Assembly (NCBI GenBank): GCA_029573365.1
Contig: JAKQGD010000172.1
Coordinates: forward strand, 1-5,627
Length of the DNA: 5,627 nucleotides
Origin: Bacteroidota bacterium
GTDB lineage: Bacteria; Bacteroidota; Bacteroidia; Chitinophagales; Saprospiraceae
Direction: 5' to 3'
Part shown: piece after piece, positions 1 to 5,627 of the stretch
Numbering within the stretch: the stretch's first letter is position 1
Layout: every line of letters begins with the position of its first letter
Notes under the pieces: generated by a model
What the model was told of the DNA's origin: nothing
The model's database searches: none
The model's input: the letters and a program-made list of their open reading frames with translations, nothing else
Program-made: the position numbers and the translations under genes

Positions 1-1128
1 GGCACCGAGACTGGAGTTTATGTTTCATACAATGGAGGAAATGAGTGGACACCCTTACAGTTAAATCTGCCCGTCACTCCGGTCACCGACCTGCGGGTAC
101 ACAAAGGCAATCTTATTGCAGCTACTTCCGGCAGGTCTTTCTGGATTCTTGACGACCTCAGCCTACTTCGTCAGTATCAGCCCAAAGCCAGTAATATGAC
201 CTTGTTTGAACCTTCTGAAGTAATCCTTGTCAATTCTTACAGCGATCTTGATGGCTCAACCAAAAATTACAGCGGCACGAACCCAGGCCGTGGCGTCAAT
301 CCCGCTTCCGGTGCAGTATTGTATTATCATCTGCCCGAGGAAGTCAAAGATGCCAACATCACCCTAGAAATAAGGGATGCCGGTGGTAAGGTGGTCAAGA
401 CCTTTTCTACGGCAAAGGATTCCACTTACATAGGATACGATGGTGGCCCACCTTCCGAGCCGACACTGACCAAAGACAAGGGACTCAACAGATTTGTCTG
501 GAATCTTCGCCATGGCACTATGCCGGGTGTTCCGCATGTTTATATAGAAAGCAGCTACCGGGGGCACAAGGCAGTGCCAGGAACTTACAAAGCTGTCCTT
601 AAGCATGGCAGTCAAACATCTGAAGTGTCTTTTGAAATCAAAAAGAATCCTCTCTACCCGACGACAGACGATACGTACAGACAATACGATGCATTCATGT
701 CAGAAATGGAAGGTAAAGTCCGCGAAATGCATGTAATGGTCAACAAAATGGACTCCAAGCGTCAGCAACTGGACGACTTGCTGGCTACTATGCCTGTCGG
801 CGAACAGACCAAAGACCTCAAGGAAAAAGGCAAGGCACTCTCTGAAAGAATGAAAAAATGGGACGAATCTATGGTGCAGCGTAAGTCAAAAGCGTATGAC
901 GATGTGGAAAATTTTCCCAACAAGTTTACGGCTAATTATATGTTTATGCTAAATCATTTTGAAAGCGACATTCCTGTAATAACGAAGCCATCTTTGGACA
1001 GAAAAGCGGAGCTGGATGCAGAATGGATAAACTTGTCGTCGGAAGGCCGGAAAATCCTGGAGAATGATTTGCCCGAATTGAACAAACTACTCTGGGCCGG
1101 CGGATTCGGAGCTATCTGGAAGGAGTAA
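1..1128 (+). CDS. BNR/Asp-box 'sortilin-like' glycosyl-hydrolase-type protein, C-terminal part (5' end outside window)
   Basis: The frame is open from base 1 to the TAA at 1126-1128, giving 375 residues without a start. The ATG at 196 is internal (residue 66), because family sequence continues in frame upstream of it. Residues 9-16 form an Asp-box (S-Y-N-G-G-N-E-W), and residues 44-52 (GRSFWILDD) are the signature that closes the beta-propeller in large BNR-repeat proteins of about 1,000 residues. About 92-210 looks like a FlgD/FnIII-like beta-sandwich, with NRFVWNLRHG and a VPGTYKAVL strand. Residues 210-300 are charged and helical, and the tail DLPELNKLL is typical of the family's end. These proteins are usually annotated as glycosyl hydrolases or sortilin/VPS10 homologues, are exported, and have no firmly established substrate. 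The signal peptide would lie outside the window. No type IX secretion C-terminal domain is visible. Family assignment is confident; enzymatic activity is not. Confidence 0.85.
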   Translation, partial: GTETGVYVSYNGGNEWTPLQLNLPVTPVTDLRVHKGNLIAATSGRSFWILDDLSLLRQYQPKASNMTLFEPSEVILVNSYSDLDGSTKNYSGTNPGRGVNPASGAVLYYHLPEEVKDANITLEIRDAGGKVVKTFSTAKDSTYIGYDGGPPSEPTLTKDKGLNRFVWNLRHGTMPGVPHVYIESSYRGHKAVPGTYKAVLKHGSQTSEVSFEIKKNPLYPTTDDTYRQYDAFMSEMEGKVREMHVMVNKMDSKRQQLDDLLATMPVGEQTKDLKEKGKALSERMKKWDESMVQRKSKAYDDVENFPNKFTANYMFMLNHFESDIPVITKPSLDRKAELDAEWINLSSEGRKILENDLPELNKLLWAGGFGAIWKE

Positions 1129-1131
1129 CTA

Positions 1132-1187
1132 TCTAATTATCTGATGTTCTAATTATCTGATGATCTAATGATCTGGTGATCTGATTA
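1132..1187. repeat. Seven tandem copies of a degenerate octamer, consensus TCTRATKA
   Basis: Read on the plus strand, the 56 bases divide without gaps into TCTAATTA, TCTGATGT, TCTAATTA, TCTGATGA, TCTAATGA, TCTGGTGA and TCTGATTA. The first four copies also form two 16-bp units differing only at the last base. GATC occurs at 1162, 1170 and 1178, exactly 8 bp apart. The array starts three bases after the BNR gene's stop codon, and its last copy contains the stop codon (TTA on plus, TAA on minus, 1185-1187) of the converging lipoprotein gene. It therefore fills the whole convergent intergenic gap. No G/C-rich hairpin with a T-run is visible, so it is not a classical terminator. Its function is unknown. 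Confidence 0.85.
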
Positions 1188-2612
1188 AAAAGAGAGGGCG
1201 GCTTCCAGCTCTTTAACGATTTGAGGGGAGGAGGGACGCGGAGCAGTTGCATTAAATATAGAGCCGTTTTTGTCTATAATGATAAACCTCGGAATGCCGG
1301 GGACCTTGTAATTGGCAATAAAATCGGACTGCCAGGCATTGTCTGCTATAATTTGTATTCCTTTCATGCCTTTGTCCTGCACCATTTTTTGCCAGGCCTT
1401 ACGGTCTTCGTCAATCGAAATGCTTACAAAAGTTATTTTGGGATTGGATACAAATTTACGCTGCAGTTTTTCCAGGCTGGGGAGTTCATGCAGACAAGGG
1501 CCGCACCAGGTAGCCCATATATCCACATAAATCACCTGCCCCTTGAGGTCTGCAAGGTTAATATGACCATCTTTTATGTTGCGTCCTCTGATAATAGGTG
1601 CCGGCTTTCCTTTTAATAGGTGACTGAGGGAAGCAAAACGGTTGTTTGTTTCCTCGAGTTTTTTAGCATCGGTTTGGAGTTTTTGGTACTCCTCCATACA
1701 CACGGCAGCATCATTTAGCGAACTGCCAAGGGATTCTTCCATCACCTGATGATATAGGTAAGACGATGTTTGTTTTGCATGAAATGTCCGGGCTATAAAT
1801 TTAAGCTTTTTACCGGTCATGGTCGGCTCAGTAGAAGTTGTATCATTCTGAGTCCTGAAATCCACATACCTTGAGATAAAAGCTTTGTAGGAGGGAATCA
1901 TAAGGTTTTCGTCACTGTCAGTGTCCAGATTTTGCAGGAAACTTTCGTAAGTATCAGAAAGTTGCAGCACACTGTCAGGAGCAAAATATGTATAATAGTC
2001 AGGATAGTTCATTTTTATAATGCCTGCTTCAAAAGCAACCTCATCCGAGATGATGACTTCAAAAAGTTCGTCAAAGGTTCCGTTTTTTTTCTGGTATTCC
2101 TGTTGATGGGTATAGATGCGGGTGGTACGGTTTTCGACGGAGTCAAGAAAAACTTCTTCCGGTTGGGTAAAATACTGACCATAGTCTGAGGGCTCTAGAG
2201 TTTGTTTCAGCTGTTCATACTCTACCAGATATTTGTTTTCATTGGCTCTGTCTCCTTTAAATACGAGACTTTCCGGCAAGGTGCGGTAATCACCTGTCAG
2301 GCTCAGTCTGTCGCCCGGCTCCACAAATATGCTAAAAGCACGGTCACCTATCCTGATGGTGTAAATCCCGGCAGCTGTTAGTTCACCGCTAAGCGAAAAC
2401 TTACCTTTGACGTCCAGGGCTGACTTAAGGGTCTCCATGCCTTCGAGGGTCAGGACCGGAACCGGGGCCGAGGTTATCTGCCCACTGATGACAGTAGTGG
2501 TGGGCTTGTAGGTACGGGGATGTTCGCGACACGAACACAAAAAAGACAATACTACCATTATGACAGCTGATGGTACCAAAGTCGTTCTGAACCAATGAAT
2601 TGAATGAACCAT
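1185..2612 (-). CDS. Lipoprotein with C-terminal TlpA-like thioredoxin domain (thiol-disulfide oxidoreductase)
   Basis: This 475-residue protein is predicted to be lipid-anchored in the envelope and to reduce or exchange disulfides there. Residues 1-28 form a lipoprotein signal: R9, a hydrophobic stretch at about 11-26, and lipobox L25-C-S-C28, with C28 as the probable lipidated cysteine. Residues 41-120 are beta-rich and resemble the DUF4369-type domain often found in Bacteroidota TlpA homologues. About 125-335 is mainly helical and has no motif I recognise. The redoxin/thioredoxin domain runs from about 335 to 475: active site W369-C-G-P-C373 after the strand IYVDIWAT, and cis-proline P441 in VPGIPRF. 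Both catalytic cysteines and the cis-proline are present, so it should be active. The start is chosen because it gives a proper signal peptide; the leader is A/T-rich with no Shine-Dalgarno. The gene follows rsmE in the same direction after 97-99 bases. A role in cytochrome c maturation or general envelope redox is possible, but the context does not decide. Confidence 0.88.
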   Translation of the reverse strand: MVHSIHWFRTTLVPSAVIMVVLSFLCSCREHPRTYKPTTTVISGQITSAPVPVLTLEGMETLKSALDVKGKFSLSGELTAAGIYTIRIGDRAFSIFVEPGDRLSLTGDYRTLPESLVFKGDRANENKYLVEYEQLKQTLEPSDYGQYFTQPEEVFLDSVENRTTRIYTHQQEYQKKNGTFDELFEVIISDEVAFEAGIIKMNYPDYYTYFAPDSVLQLSDTYESFLQNLDTDSDENLMIPSYKAFISRYVDFRTQNDTTSTEPTMTGKKLKFIARTFHAKQTSSYLYHQVMEESLGSSLNDAAVCMEEYQKLQTDAKKLEETNNRFASLSHLLKGKPAPIIRGRNIKDGHINLADLKGQVIYVDIWATWCGPCLHELPSLEKLQRKFVSNPKITFVSISIDEDRKAWQKMVQDKGMKGIQIIADNAWQSDFIANYKVPGIPRFIIIDKNGSIFNATAPRPSSPQIVKELEAALSF

Positions 2613-2673
2613 GGTGTAAAATTATGGAATCTTGCGTGTTGGTGTTTAATTGCGATTTTTCCTAACCCGCACT

Positions 2674-2698
2674 TTAACCTTAATTAACAAAGATTAAC
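2674..2698. repeat. Three TTAAC words at exact 10-bp spacing
   Basis: TTAAC occurs on the plus strand at 2674-2678, 2684-2688 and 2694-2698. The last two belong to a longer direct repeat, ATTAACAA (2683-2690 and 2693-2700). The 10-bp period places the words on the same face of the helix, as in arrays of regulator half-sites. They lie in the gap between rsmE and the thioredoxin lipoprotein gene, about 60-90 bases upstream of the latter's start. The region is A/T-rich, so chance is a real alternative. Confidence 0.4.
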
Positions 2699-2719
2699 AA
2701 GTGCACCACTCCTATCCAA
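2688..2719 (-). promoter_or_regulatory. Weak candidate Bacteroidota-type promoter for the thioredoxin lipoprotein gene
   Basis: On the minus strand, TTG (complement of 2717-2719) is followed after 21 bases by AATCTTTG (complement of 2688-2695). This matches the TAnnTTTG -7 element except at its first base, and the spacing is within the 17-23 bases reported for the phylum. It would leave a leader of roughly 70 bases. The -33 word lies inside the last codons of rsmE, and the -7 element overlaps the phased TTAAC words. With one mismatch in an A/T-rich region this is only suggestive; the gene may instead be co-transcribed with rsmE. Confidence 0.25.
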
Positions 2720-3404
2720 GATGCAACATGACCAAAGCTACCAGGGCTGCTGTTTCTGTACGCAGACGTGATTGACCCAGCGATACCGGTATAAAACCCA
2801 TGGCTTCAGCCTGCCGCACTTCAGTTTCCGTAAAGTCGCCCTCAGGACCTATGAGTACGATGCCTTCTTTGACTTTGTTTTTGATTTTAGGCAGATATTG
2901 ACACTCTTCTCCGCAATATGCAATAAATTTCCTTTTATATTTTTGACAATACCTGAGTGCCTCATCTGTGCTTTTTTTTTCCACGACAGTGGGAAGAATC
3001 AGATTGCCGCTTTGCTTCATAGCCGAGATCATTATGTTTGAAAGCCTGACGGTGTTGACGTTTTTTCTTTCCGACCTTTCGGAATAAAACAAAATCAGTT
3101 CGCTGATCCCTATTTCAGTGGCTTTTTCGGCAAACCATTCCAGCCGCCCCGGATTTTTTGTGGGCGTAATGCCTATCGACCAATTGTGTACAGGAGATTC
3201 TTTCTTAACAACGGAAGTAATCTGGCAATTTGCTGCTGTTTTGTGGAGGGTCAGTATTCTGGCCTCAAACAAGGTACCCAATCCGTCCGTAATAAAAATT
3301 GTATCTCCGGTTTTTTTACGCAATACCCTGGAGCAGTGTATTAGCTCATCACCCGTCAGGATGGCTGAATCATGTGTTACGGCACCGGAATAGAAAATAT
3401 ACAT
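2712..3404 (-). CDS. rsmE: 16S rRNA (uracil(1498)-N(3))-methyltransferase RsmE
   Basis: RsmE is a cytoplasmic SPOUT-class enzyme that uses S-adenosylmethionine to methylate N3 of U1498 in 16S rRNA, near the decoding centre of the 30S subunit. The 230-residue length is normal. The N-terminal PUA-like RNA-binding domain (about 1-68) carries H23...VLR(27-29)..GD. The knotted SPOUT domain shows PTKNPGRLEWFAEKATEIG (81-99), the SER-SER segment (108-113), MKQSG (129-133), the cofactor loop IGPEGDF (185-191) and LGQSRLRTETAA (209-220). The start ATG (complement 3402-3404) gives the usual short N-terminus before the first strand; the leader is A-rich with no Shine-Dalgarno. The stop is TAG. The gene is divergent from rseP and followed in the same direction by the thioredoxin lipoprotein. 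A run of nine A residues (complement 2972-2980) codes for E142-K143-K144. Identification is very secure. Confidence 0.96.
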   Translation of the reverse strand: MYIFYSGAVTHDSAILTGDELIHCSRVLRKKTGDTIFITDGLGTLFEARILTLHKTAANCQITSVVKKESPVHNWSIGITPTKNPGRLEWFAEKATEIGISELILFYSERSERKNVNTVRLSNIMISAMKQSGNLILPTVVEKKSTDEALRYCQKYKRKFIAYCGEECQYLPKIKNKVKEGIVLIGPEGDFTETEVRQAEAMGFIPVSLGQSRLRTETAALVALVMLHLG

Positions 3405-3479
3405 GCTTTGAATTTCAACACAAACTAAATAAATTTATGTGACATAGGATTTATTAAGTTGAGCCAAAGCAGAAGTTTA

Positions 3480-3508
3480 TTGGAGTCTGCAGGAAAATTG
3501 TATTTTTG
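3480..3508 (+). promoter_or_regulatory. Candidate Bacteroidota sigma-type promoter for rseP-hscB
   Basis: TTG (3480-3482) is followed after 18 bases by TATTTTTG (3501-3508), a full match to the TAnnTTTG -7 element of the phylum with spacing in the accepted 17-23 base range. It points toward rseP and would start transcription at about 3512-3516, leaving a leader of about 70 bases. It lies within the 181-base divergent region between rsmE and rseP (3405-3585), in which I see no gene or RNA. I found no equally good promoter for rsmE on the other strand. Confidence 0.55.
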
Positions 3509-3585
3509 CAGCCTGAAAGTCAGAAAAAGAAACAATTTCAGAATATTATTCGTTTTTAACATTTATTACAAGCTAAATATCCCTG

Positions 3586-4905
3586 ATGGACAAAATAAGC
3601 CTGGCCCTACAGCTGATCCTGAGTCTTTCTATCCTGGTGGTGCTGCACGAATTCGGCCATTTTCTGCCGGCACGGTGGTTTAAAACCCGGGTAGAAAAAT
3701 TTTATCTTTTCTTCAATCCGTACTTTTCGCTTTTTAAAAAGCAGATAGGCGAGACCGAGTGGGGTATAGGGTGGGTGCCGTTTGGAGGCTACGTCAAGAT
3801 TGCAGGTATGATCGACGAAAGCATGGACAAAGAGCAGATGAAACAACCTGCCCAGCCATGGGAATTCAGATCCAAGAAGGCATGGCAGCGTCTTATCATC
3901 ATGGTGGGGGGTGTCACAGTAAATTTTTTATTAGGCATTCTTATCTTTTCGATGATCATATTTTATTGGGGAGAATCATACCTCAAAGTCGAAAATGCAA
4001 AGTACGGCATGGCCGTAGATTCACTGGGTATGCAACTGGGACTGGCAGATGGTGATATTCCGGTATCTGTAGGCGGAATACCGGTGACTAAGTTTAGTTC
4101 TGGTGCCATCTCCAAGGAAATAGTCATAAATCAGGCCACAGAGGTTGTTGTCAACAGGGGAGGGCAAAACGTTACACTAAATGTGCCGGCTGATTTTGTG
4201 GGAGAACTGACCAAGTACGAAAACAAAAACAAATCTTTGTTTTATCCACGTCAAAAAATGGAAATAGACCTTGTAGCTGACGAAGGAACAGCCATCAAAT
4301 CCGGGCTGGCAAAGGGTATGACTGTTTTGGCCATCAACGGAAAACCGACTGAATACCTCCATGAAATGAGCCGGGCACTGCAGGGTTTAAGGCATGGTAT
4401 AGCCAAAATGGACTTGGTAACTGCTGAAGGCAAACGTATATCAAAGTTGGTTGCTGTCCCGGGCAGTGGCAAAATCGGTGTAGGTACAAAACAGATGGAA
4501 TCCGTTGAGAAATTTGGTCTGATGACCTCTTTTGCAAAGGGATGGAAAACCTCGGTTAACTTCCTGGGAGATCAGCTCAAAGCCTTTGGGCAGATGTTTT
4601 CAGGAAAAATAAAAGCCAAGGACTCGCTGGGTAGCGTGTTTTCTATAGCCACCATGTTTGATTCCGGATGGGATTGGCGTGTATTCTGGAAGATCACAGC
4701 AAGTCTGTCCATACTTCTGGCTTTTTTTAATCTGCTGCCGATACCAGCCCTCGACGGCGGTTATGTAGTCTTTCTCCTATGGGAGATAATCACAGGAAAA
4801 GAGCCCGGCGACAAATTTATGGAGGTGGTCAATTATGCGGGCTTTTTTATCCTGATGGCTCTTATGATTTTTGCTCTGGGCCTCGATATCTCCAGGTGGT
4901 TTTGA
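3586..4905 (+). CDS. rseP: RIP metalloprotease RseP (site-2 protease, family M50)
   Basis: RseP is an inner-membrane zinc protease that cuts transmembrane segments of its substrates. In the best-studied bacteria these are an anti-sigma factor, in envelope-stress signalling, and remnant signal peptides. The 439-residue protein has its zinc motif H21-E-F-G-H25 in the first membrane segment (about 5-25) and the third ligand region N382-LLPIPALD390-GG in the third (about 366-388). Further membrane segments are at about 102-126 and 416-434. The region between segments 2 and 3 holds two PDZ-like domains, about 135-205 and 225-300. GYVKIAGMIDESMDKEQMK (68-86) is the conserved stretch after the first segment and is typical of Bacteroidota RseP. 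The start is supported by the position of HEFGH close to the N-terminus, as in the family; there is no Shine-Dalgarno. hscB follows after 11 bases. All catalytic residues are present, but the substrate is unknown because no anti-sigma gene is in the window. Confidence 0.95.
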   Translation: MDKISLALQLILSLSILVVLHEFGHFLPARWFKTRVEKFYLFFNPYFSLFKKQIGETEWGIGWVPFGGYVKIAGMIDESMDKEQMKQPAQPWEFRSKKAWQRLIIMVGGVTVNFLLGILIFSMIIFYWGESYLKVENAKYGMAVDSLGMQLGLADGDIPVSVGGIPVTKFSSGAISKEIVINQATEVVVNRGGQNVTLNVPADFVGELTKYENKNKSLFYPRQKMEIDLVADEGTAIKSGLAKGMTVLAINGKPTEYLHEMSRALQGLRHGIAKMDLVTAEGKRISKLVAVPGSGKIGVGTKQMESVEKFGLMTSFAKGWKTSVNFLGDQLKAFGQMFSGKIKAKDSLGSVFSIATMFDSGWDWRVFWKITASLSILLAFFNLLPIPALDGGYVVFLLWEIITGKEPGDKFMEVVNYAGFFILMALMIFALGLDISRWF

Positions 4906-4916
4906 GATTTTAACGT

Positions 4917-5456
4917 ATGAACAGTCTGAAGGAAAATCTTTTTGATATTCTCGGATTGCCGGTGAGTTTCAGGCTGGCCCAGTCCGATATCCGCAAAAAT
5001 TATTACAGGCTGAGCCGCGATTTTCATCCTGACCATTTCGCCGCCCAAAGCGATGAAGCAAAGACCCGGGCCATACTTAAAAGTGAGCTGATCAATCTGG
5101 CTTACAAGGTCCTTTCTGATGAAAATCAACTGATAAAACACATCCTGGAGATCTACGGAATGCTTGACGACTCAGAAAATGTCGTGCTTGAGCAGCATTT
5201 TTTGATGGAGATGATGGAGGTTAACGAAAGCATCGAAGAGATGGACCTCTCAGACAGCAACAACTTAAAGATGGCCAATGAAATGATTGATATCCGGGAA
5301 AATGACTTCCGCACAGAGGTAAATCCATGGATCGAGGCATTTGAAAACGGAGAAAGAAGCCGTGAAGTACTTGCAAAGATCAGGGAATATTACCTGAAAA
5401 CAAGATACTTGTTGCGTATTAGGGAAAATATGGGTACTTTTGCCTCCGGAAATTAA
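4917..5456 (+). CDS. hscB: Fe-S cluster assembly co-chaperone HscB (J-domain protein)
   Basis: HscB delivers the scaffold IscU to the Hsp70 partner HscA or DnaK and stimulates its ATPase during transfer of Fe-S clusters in the cytoplasm. The 179-residue length fits bacterial HscB. The J-domain covers about 5-75: FDILGLP at the start, the helix II region YYRLSRDF, the essential H37-P-D39 tripeptide followed by HF, and INLAYKVLSDE (59-69). The C-terminal three-helix domain, about 88-172, shows the HscB-type LEQHFLMEMMEVNESIEE (91-108), which separates it from ordinary DnaJ. There is no N-terminal zinc-binding Cys region and no cysteine at all. The start ATG lies 11 bases after the rseP stop, so the two are probably one transcript. 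The short spacer contains no Shine-Dalgarno, which is normal for Bacteroidota. No isc or suf gene lies nearby in the window. Confidence 0.9.
   Translation: MNSLKENLFDILGLPVSFRLAQSDIRKNYYRLSRDFHPDHFAAQSDEAKTRAILKSELINLAYKVLSDENQLIKHILEIYGMLDDSENVVLEQHFLMEMMEVNESIEEMDLSDSNNLKMANEMIDIRENDFRTEVNPWIEAFENGERSREVLAKIREYYLKTRYLLRIRENMGTFASGN
5412..5442 (+). promoter_or_regulatory. Candidate promoter for tRNA-Leu inside the 3' end of hscB
   Basis: TTG (5412-5414) is followed after 20 bases by TACTTTTG (5435-5442), a full match to the TAnnTTTG -7 element. A second TTG at 5409-5411 gives a 23-base spacing. The predicted start, about 5447-5449, is some 33-35 bases before the mature tRNA 5' end, a plausible leader for processing by RNase P. 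The site lies in the last 15 codons of hscB, so part of the match could be coincidence. Confidence 0.5.
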
Positions 5457-5481
5457 AAGTCCGCGGTAAAGACCGGGATAA

Positions 5482-5565
5482 GCCGAAGTGGTGGAATTGG
5501 TAGACACGCTGGACTCAAAATCCAGTGCTAGCGATAGTGTGCGGGTTCGAGTCCCGCCTTCGGTA
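5482..5565 (+). tRNA. tRNA-Leu (anticodon CAA)
   Basis: The class II cloverleaf can be folded by hand. The acceptor stem GCCGAAG (5482-5488) pairs with CTTCGGT (5558-5564), with a G-U pair at 1-72 and discriminator A at 5565. The D stem is GTG (5491-5493) with CAC (5505-5507), around a loop containing GG. The anticodon stem CTGGA (5509-5513) pairs with TCCAG (5521-5525) around loop CTCAAAA, giving anticodon CAA (5516-5518), which reads UUG. The long variable arm (5526-5540) folds as GCTA/TAGT around a GCGA tetraloop, as expected for leucine. The T stem GCGGG (5541-5545) pairs with CCCGC (5553-5557) around TTCGAGT. The 3' CCA is not encoded (the bases after the discriminator are CATAC) and must be added by nucleotidyltransferase. 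The gene begins 25 bases after hscB. Confidence 0.97.
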
Positions 5566-5571
5566 CATACG

Positions 5572-5607
5572 CCCTGCCTGGTGATTACCTGGCAGGGTTT
5601 TTTATTT
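5572..5607 (+). terminator. Rho-independent terminator after tRNA-Leu
   Basis: CCCTGCC (5572-5578) pairs perfectly with GGCAGGG (5591-5597). A T-T mismatch and two further G-C pairs extend the stem inward, leaving loop TGATTA. The stem is followed immediately by TTTTTTATTT (5598-5607). It starts six bases after the tRNA discriminator base and probably ends both tRNA-only and rseP-hscB-tRNA transcripts. Nothing further is visible in the remaining 20 bases. Confidence 0.88.
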
Positions 5608-5627
5608 ACTTAAAACAGACTTATCTT

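Noticed and set aside
196..1128. A separate 310-residue gene starting at ATG 196
   Set aside because: Recognisable family sequence continues in the same frame back to base 1, so this ATG is an internal methionine.
1129..1200. Rho-independent terminator between the converging genes
   Set aside because: The gap is an octamer repeat without a G/C-rich stem; the A-run at 1187-1191 is not preceded by a stable hairpin for the minus-strand gene.
1221..1616. Plus-strand open frame of 131 codons, opposite the lipoprotein gene
   Set aside because: It lies antisense to the WCGPC thioredoxin domain, matches no family and has no promoter or start context of its own.
3421..3428. Possible -7 element for rsmE (TTAGTTTG on the minus strand)
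   Set aside because: It has a mismatch at the important second base and no TTG at 17-23 bases upstream.
3513..3523. Small inverted repeat CTGA-AAG-TCAG just after the rseP promoter
   Set aside because: A 4-bp stem is too short to support an operator or hairpin call.
3405..3585. Riboswitch or small RNA in the divergent rsmE-rseP region
   Set aside because: No conserved riboswitch core, strong hairpin or terminator could be found; only the promoter-like site is supported.
3459..3683. Plus-strand open frame of 74 codons between rsmE and rseP
   Set aside because: It runs into rseP in another frame, would cover the candidate promoter, and its product is low-complexity with no recognisable family.
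4833..5141. Minus-strand open frame of 102 codons across the rseP-hscB junction
   Set aside because: It is antisense to two well-identified genes and shows no protein-family features.

Overview
The window looks like a chromosomal fragment from a member of the Bacteroidota. The evidence is a lipid-anchored thioredoxin-fold protein of the TlpA type with a large N-terminal extension, a BNR-repeat 'sortilin-like' secreted protein, start codons without Shine-Dalgarno sequences and preceded by A/T-rich leaders, and two good matches to the Bacteroidota promoter pattern TTG-N17-23-TAnnTTTG placed in front of genes. GC content looks to be in the mid-40s percent by eye. A finer placement (for example Saprospiria or Chitinophagia) cannot be supported from the sequence alone.

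Layout. Bases 1-1128 (+) hold the C-terminal 375 codons of a BNR-repeat glycosyl-hydrolase-like protein whose start lies outside the window. It converges on a lipoprotein with a C-terminal thioredoxin domain (complement 1185-2612). The gap between their stop codons is filled by a seven-copy degenerate octamer repeat (1132-1187) whose last copy supplies the lipoprotein gene's stop codon. Upstream of the lipoprotein gene, in the same direction, is rsmE (complement 2712-3404), encoding a 16S rRNA m3U1498 methyltransferase. The 97-base gap between them holds three TTAAC words spaced exactly 10 bp apart. A 181-base divergent region (3405-3585) separates rsmE from rseP (3586-4905), an M50 site-2 membrane protease. 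rseP is followed after 11 bases by hscB (4917-5456), a J-domain co-chaperone of Fe-S cluster assembly. A tRNA-Leu(CAA) gene (5482-5565) and a rho-independent terminator (5572-5607) close the window.

How the genes relate. rseP and hscB are spaced like an operon and can be driven by one promoter at about 3480-3508. The tRNA is only 25 bases behind hscB and may be read through from it, but a promoter-like site inside the 3' end of hscB (5412-5442) could also drive it alone. The terminator after the tRNA probably ends all three. The products cover envelope proteolysis and redox functions, ribosome modification, Fe-S assembly and translation. They are mostly housekeeping genes; I see no mobile element, CRISPR array, phage gene or defence cassette, and no convincing new multi-gene system. 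The least explained items are the octamer repeat and the phased TTAAC words.
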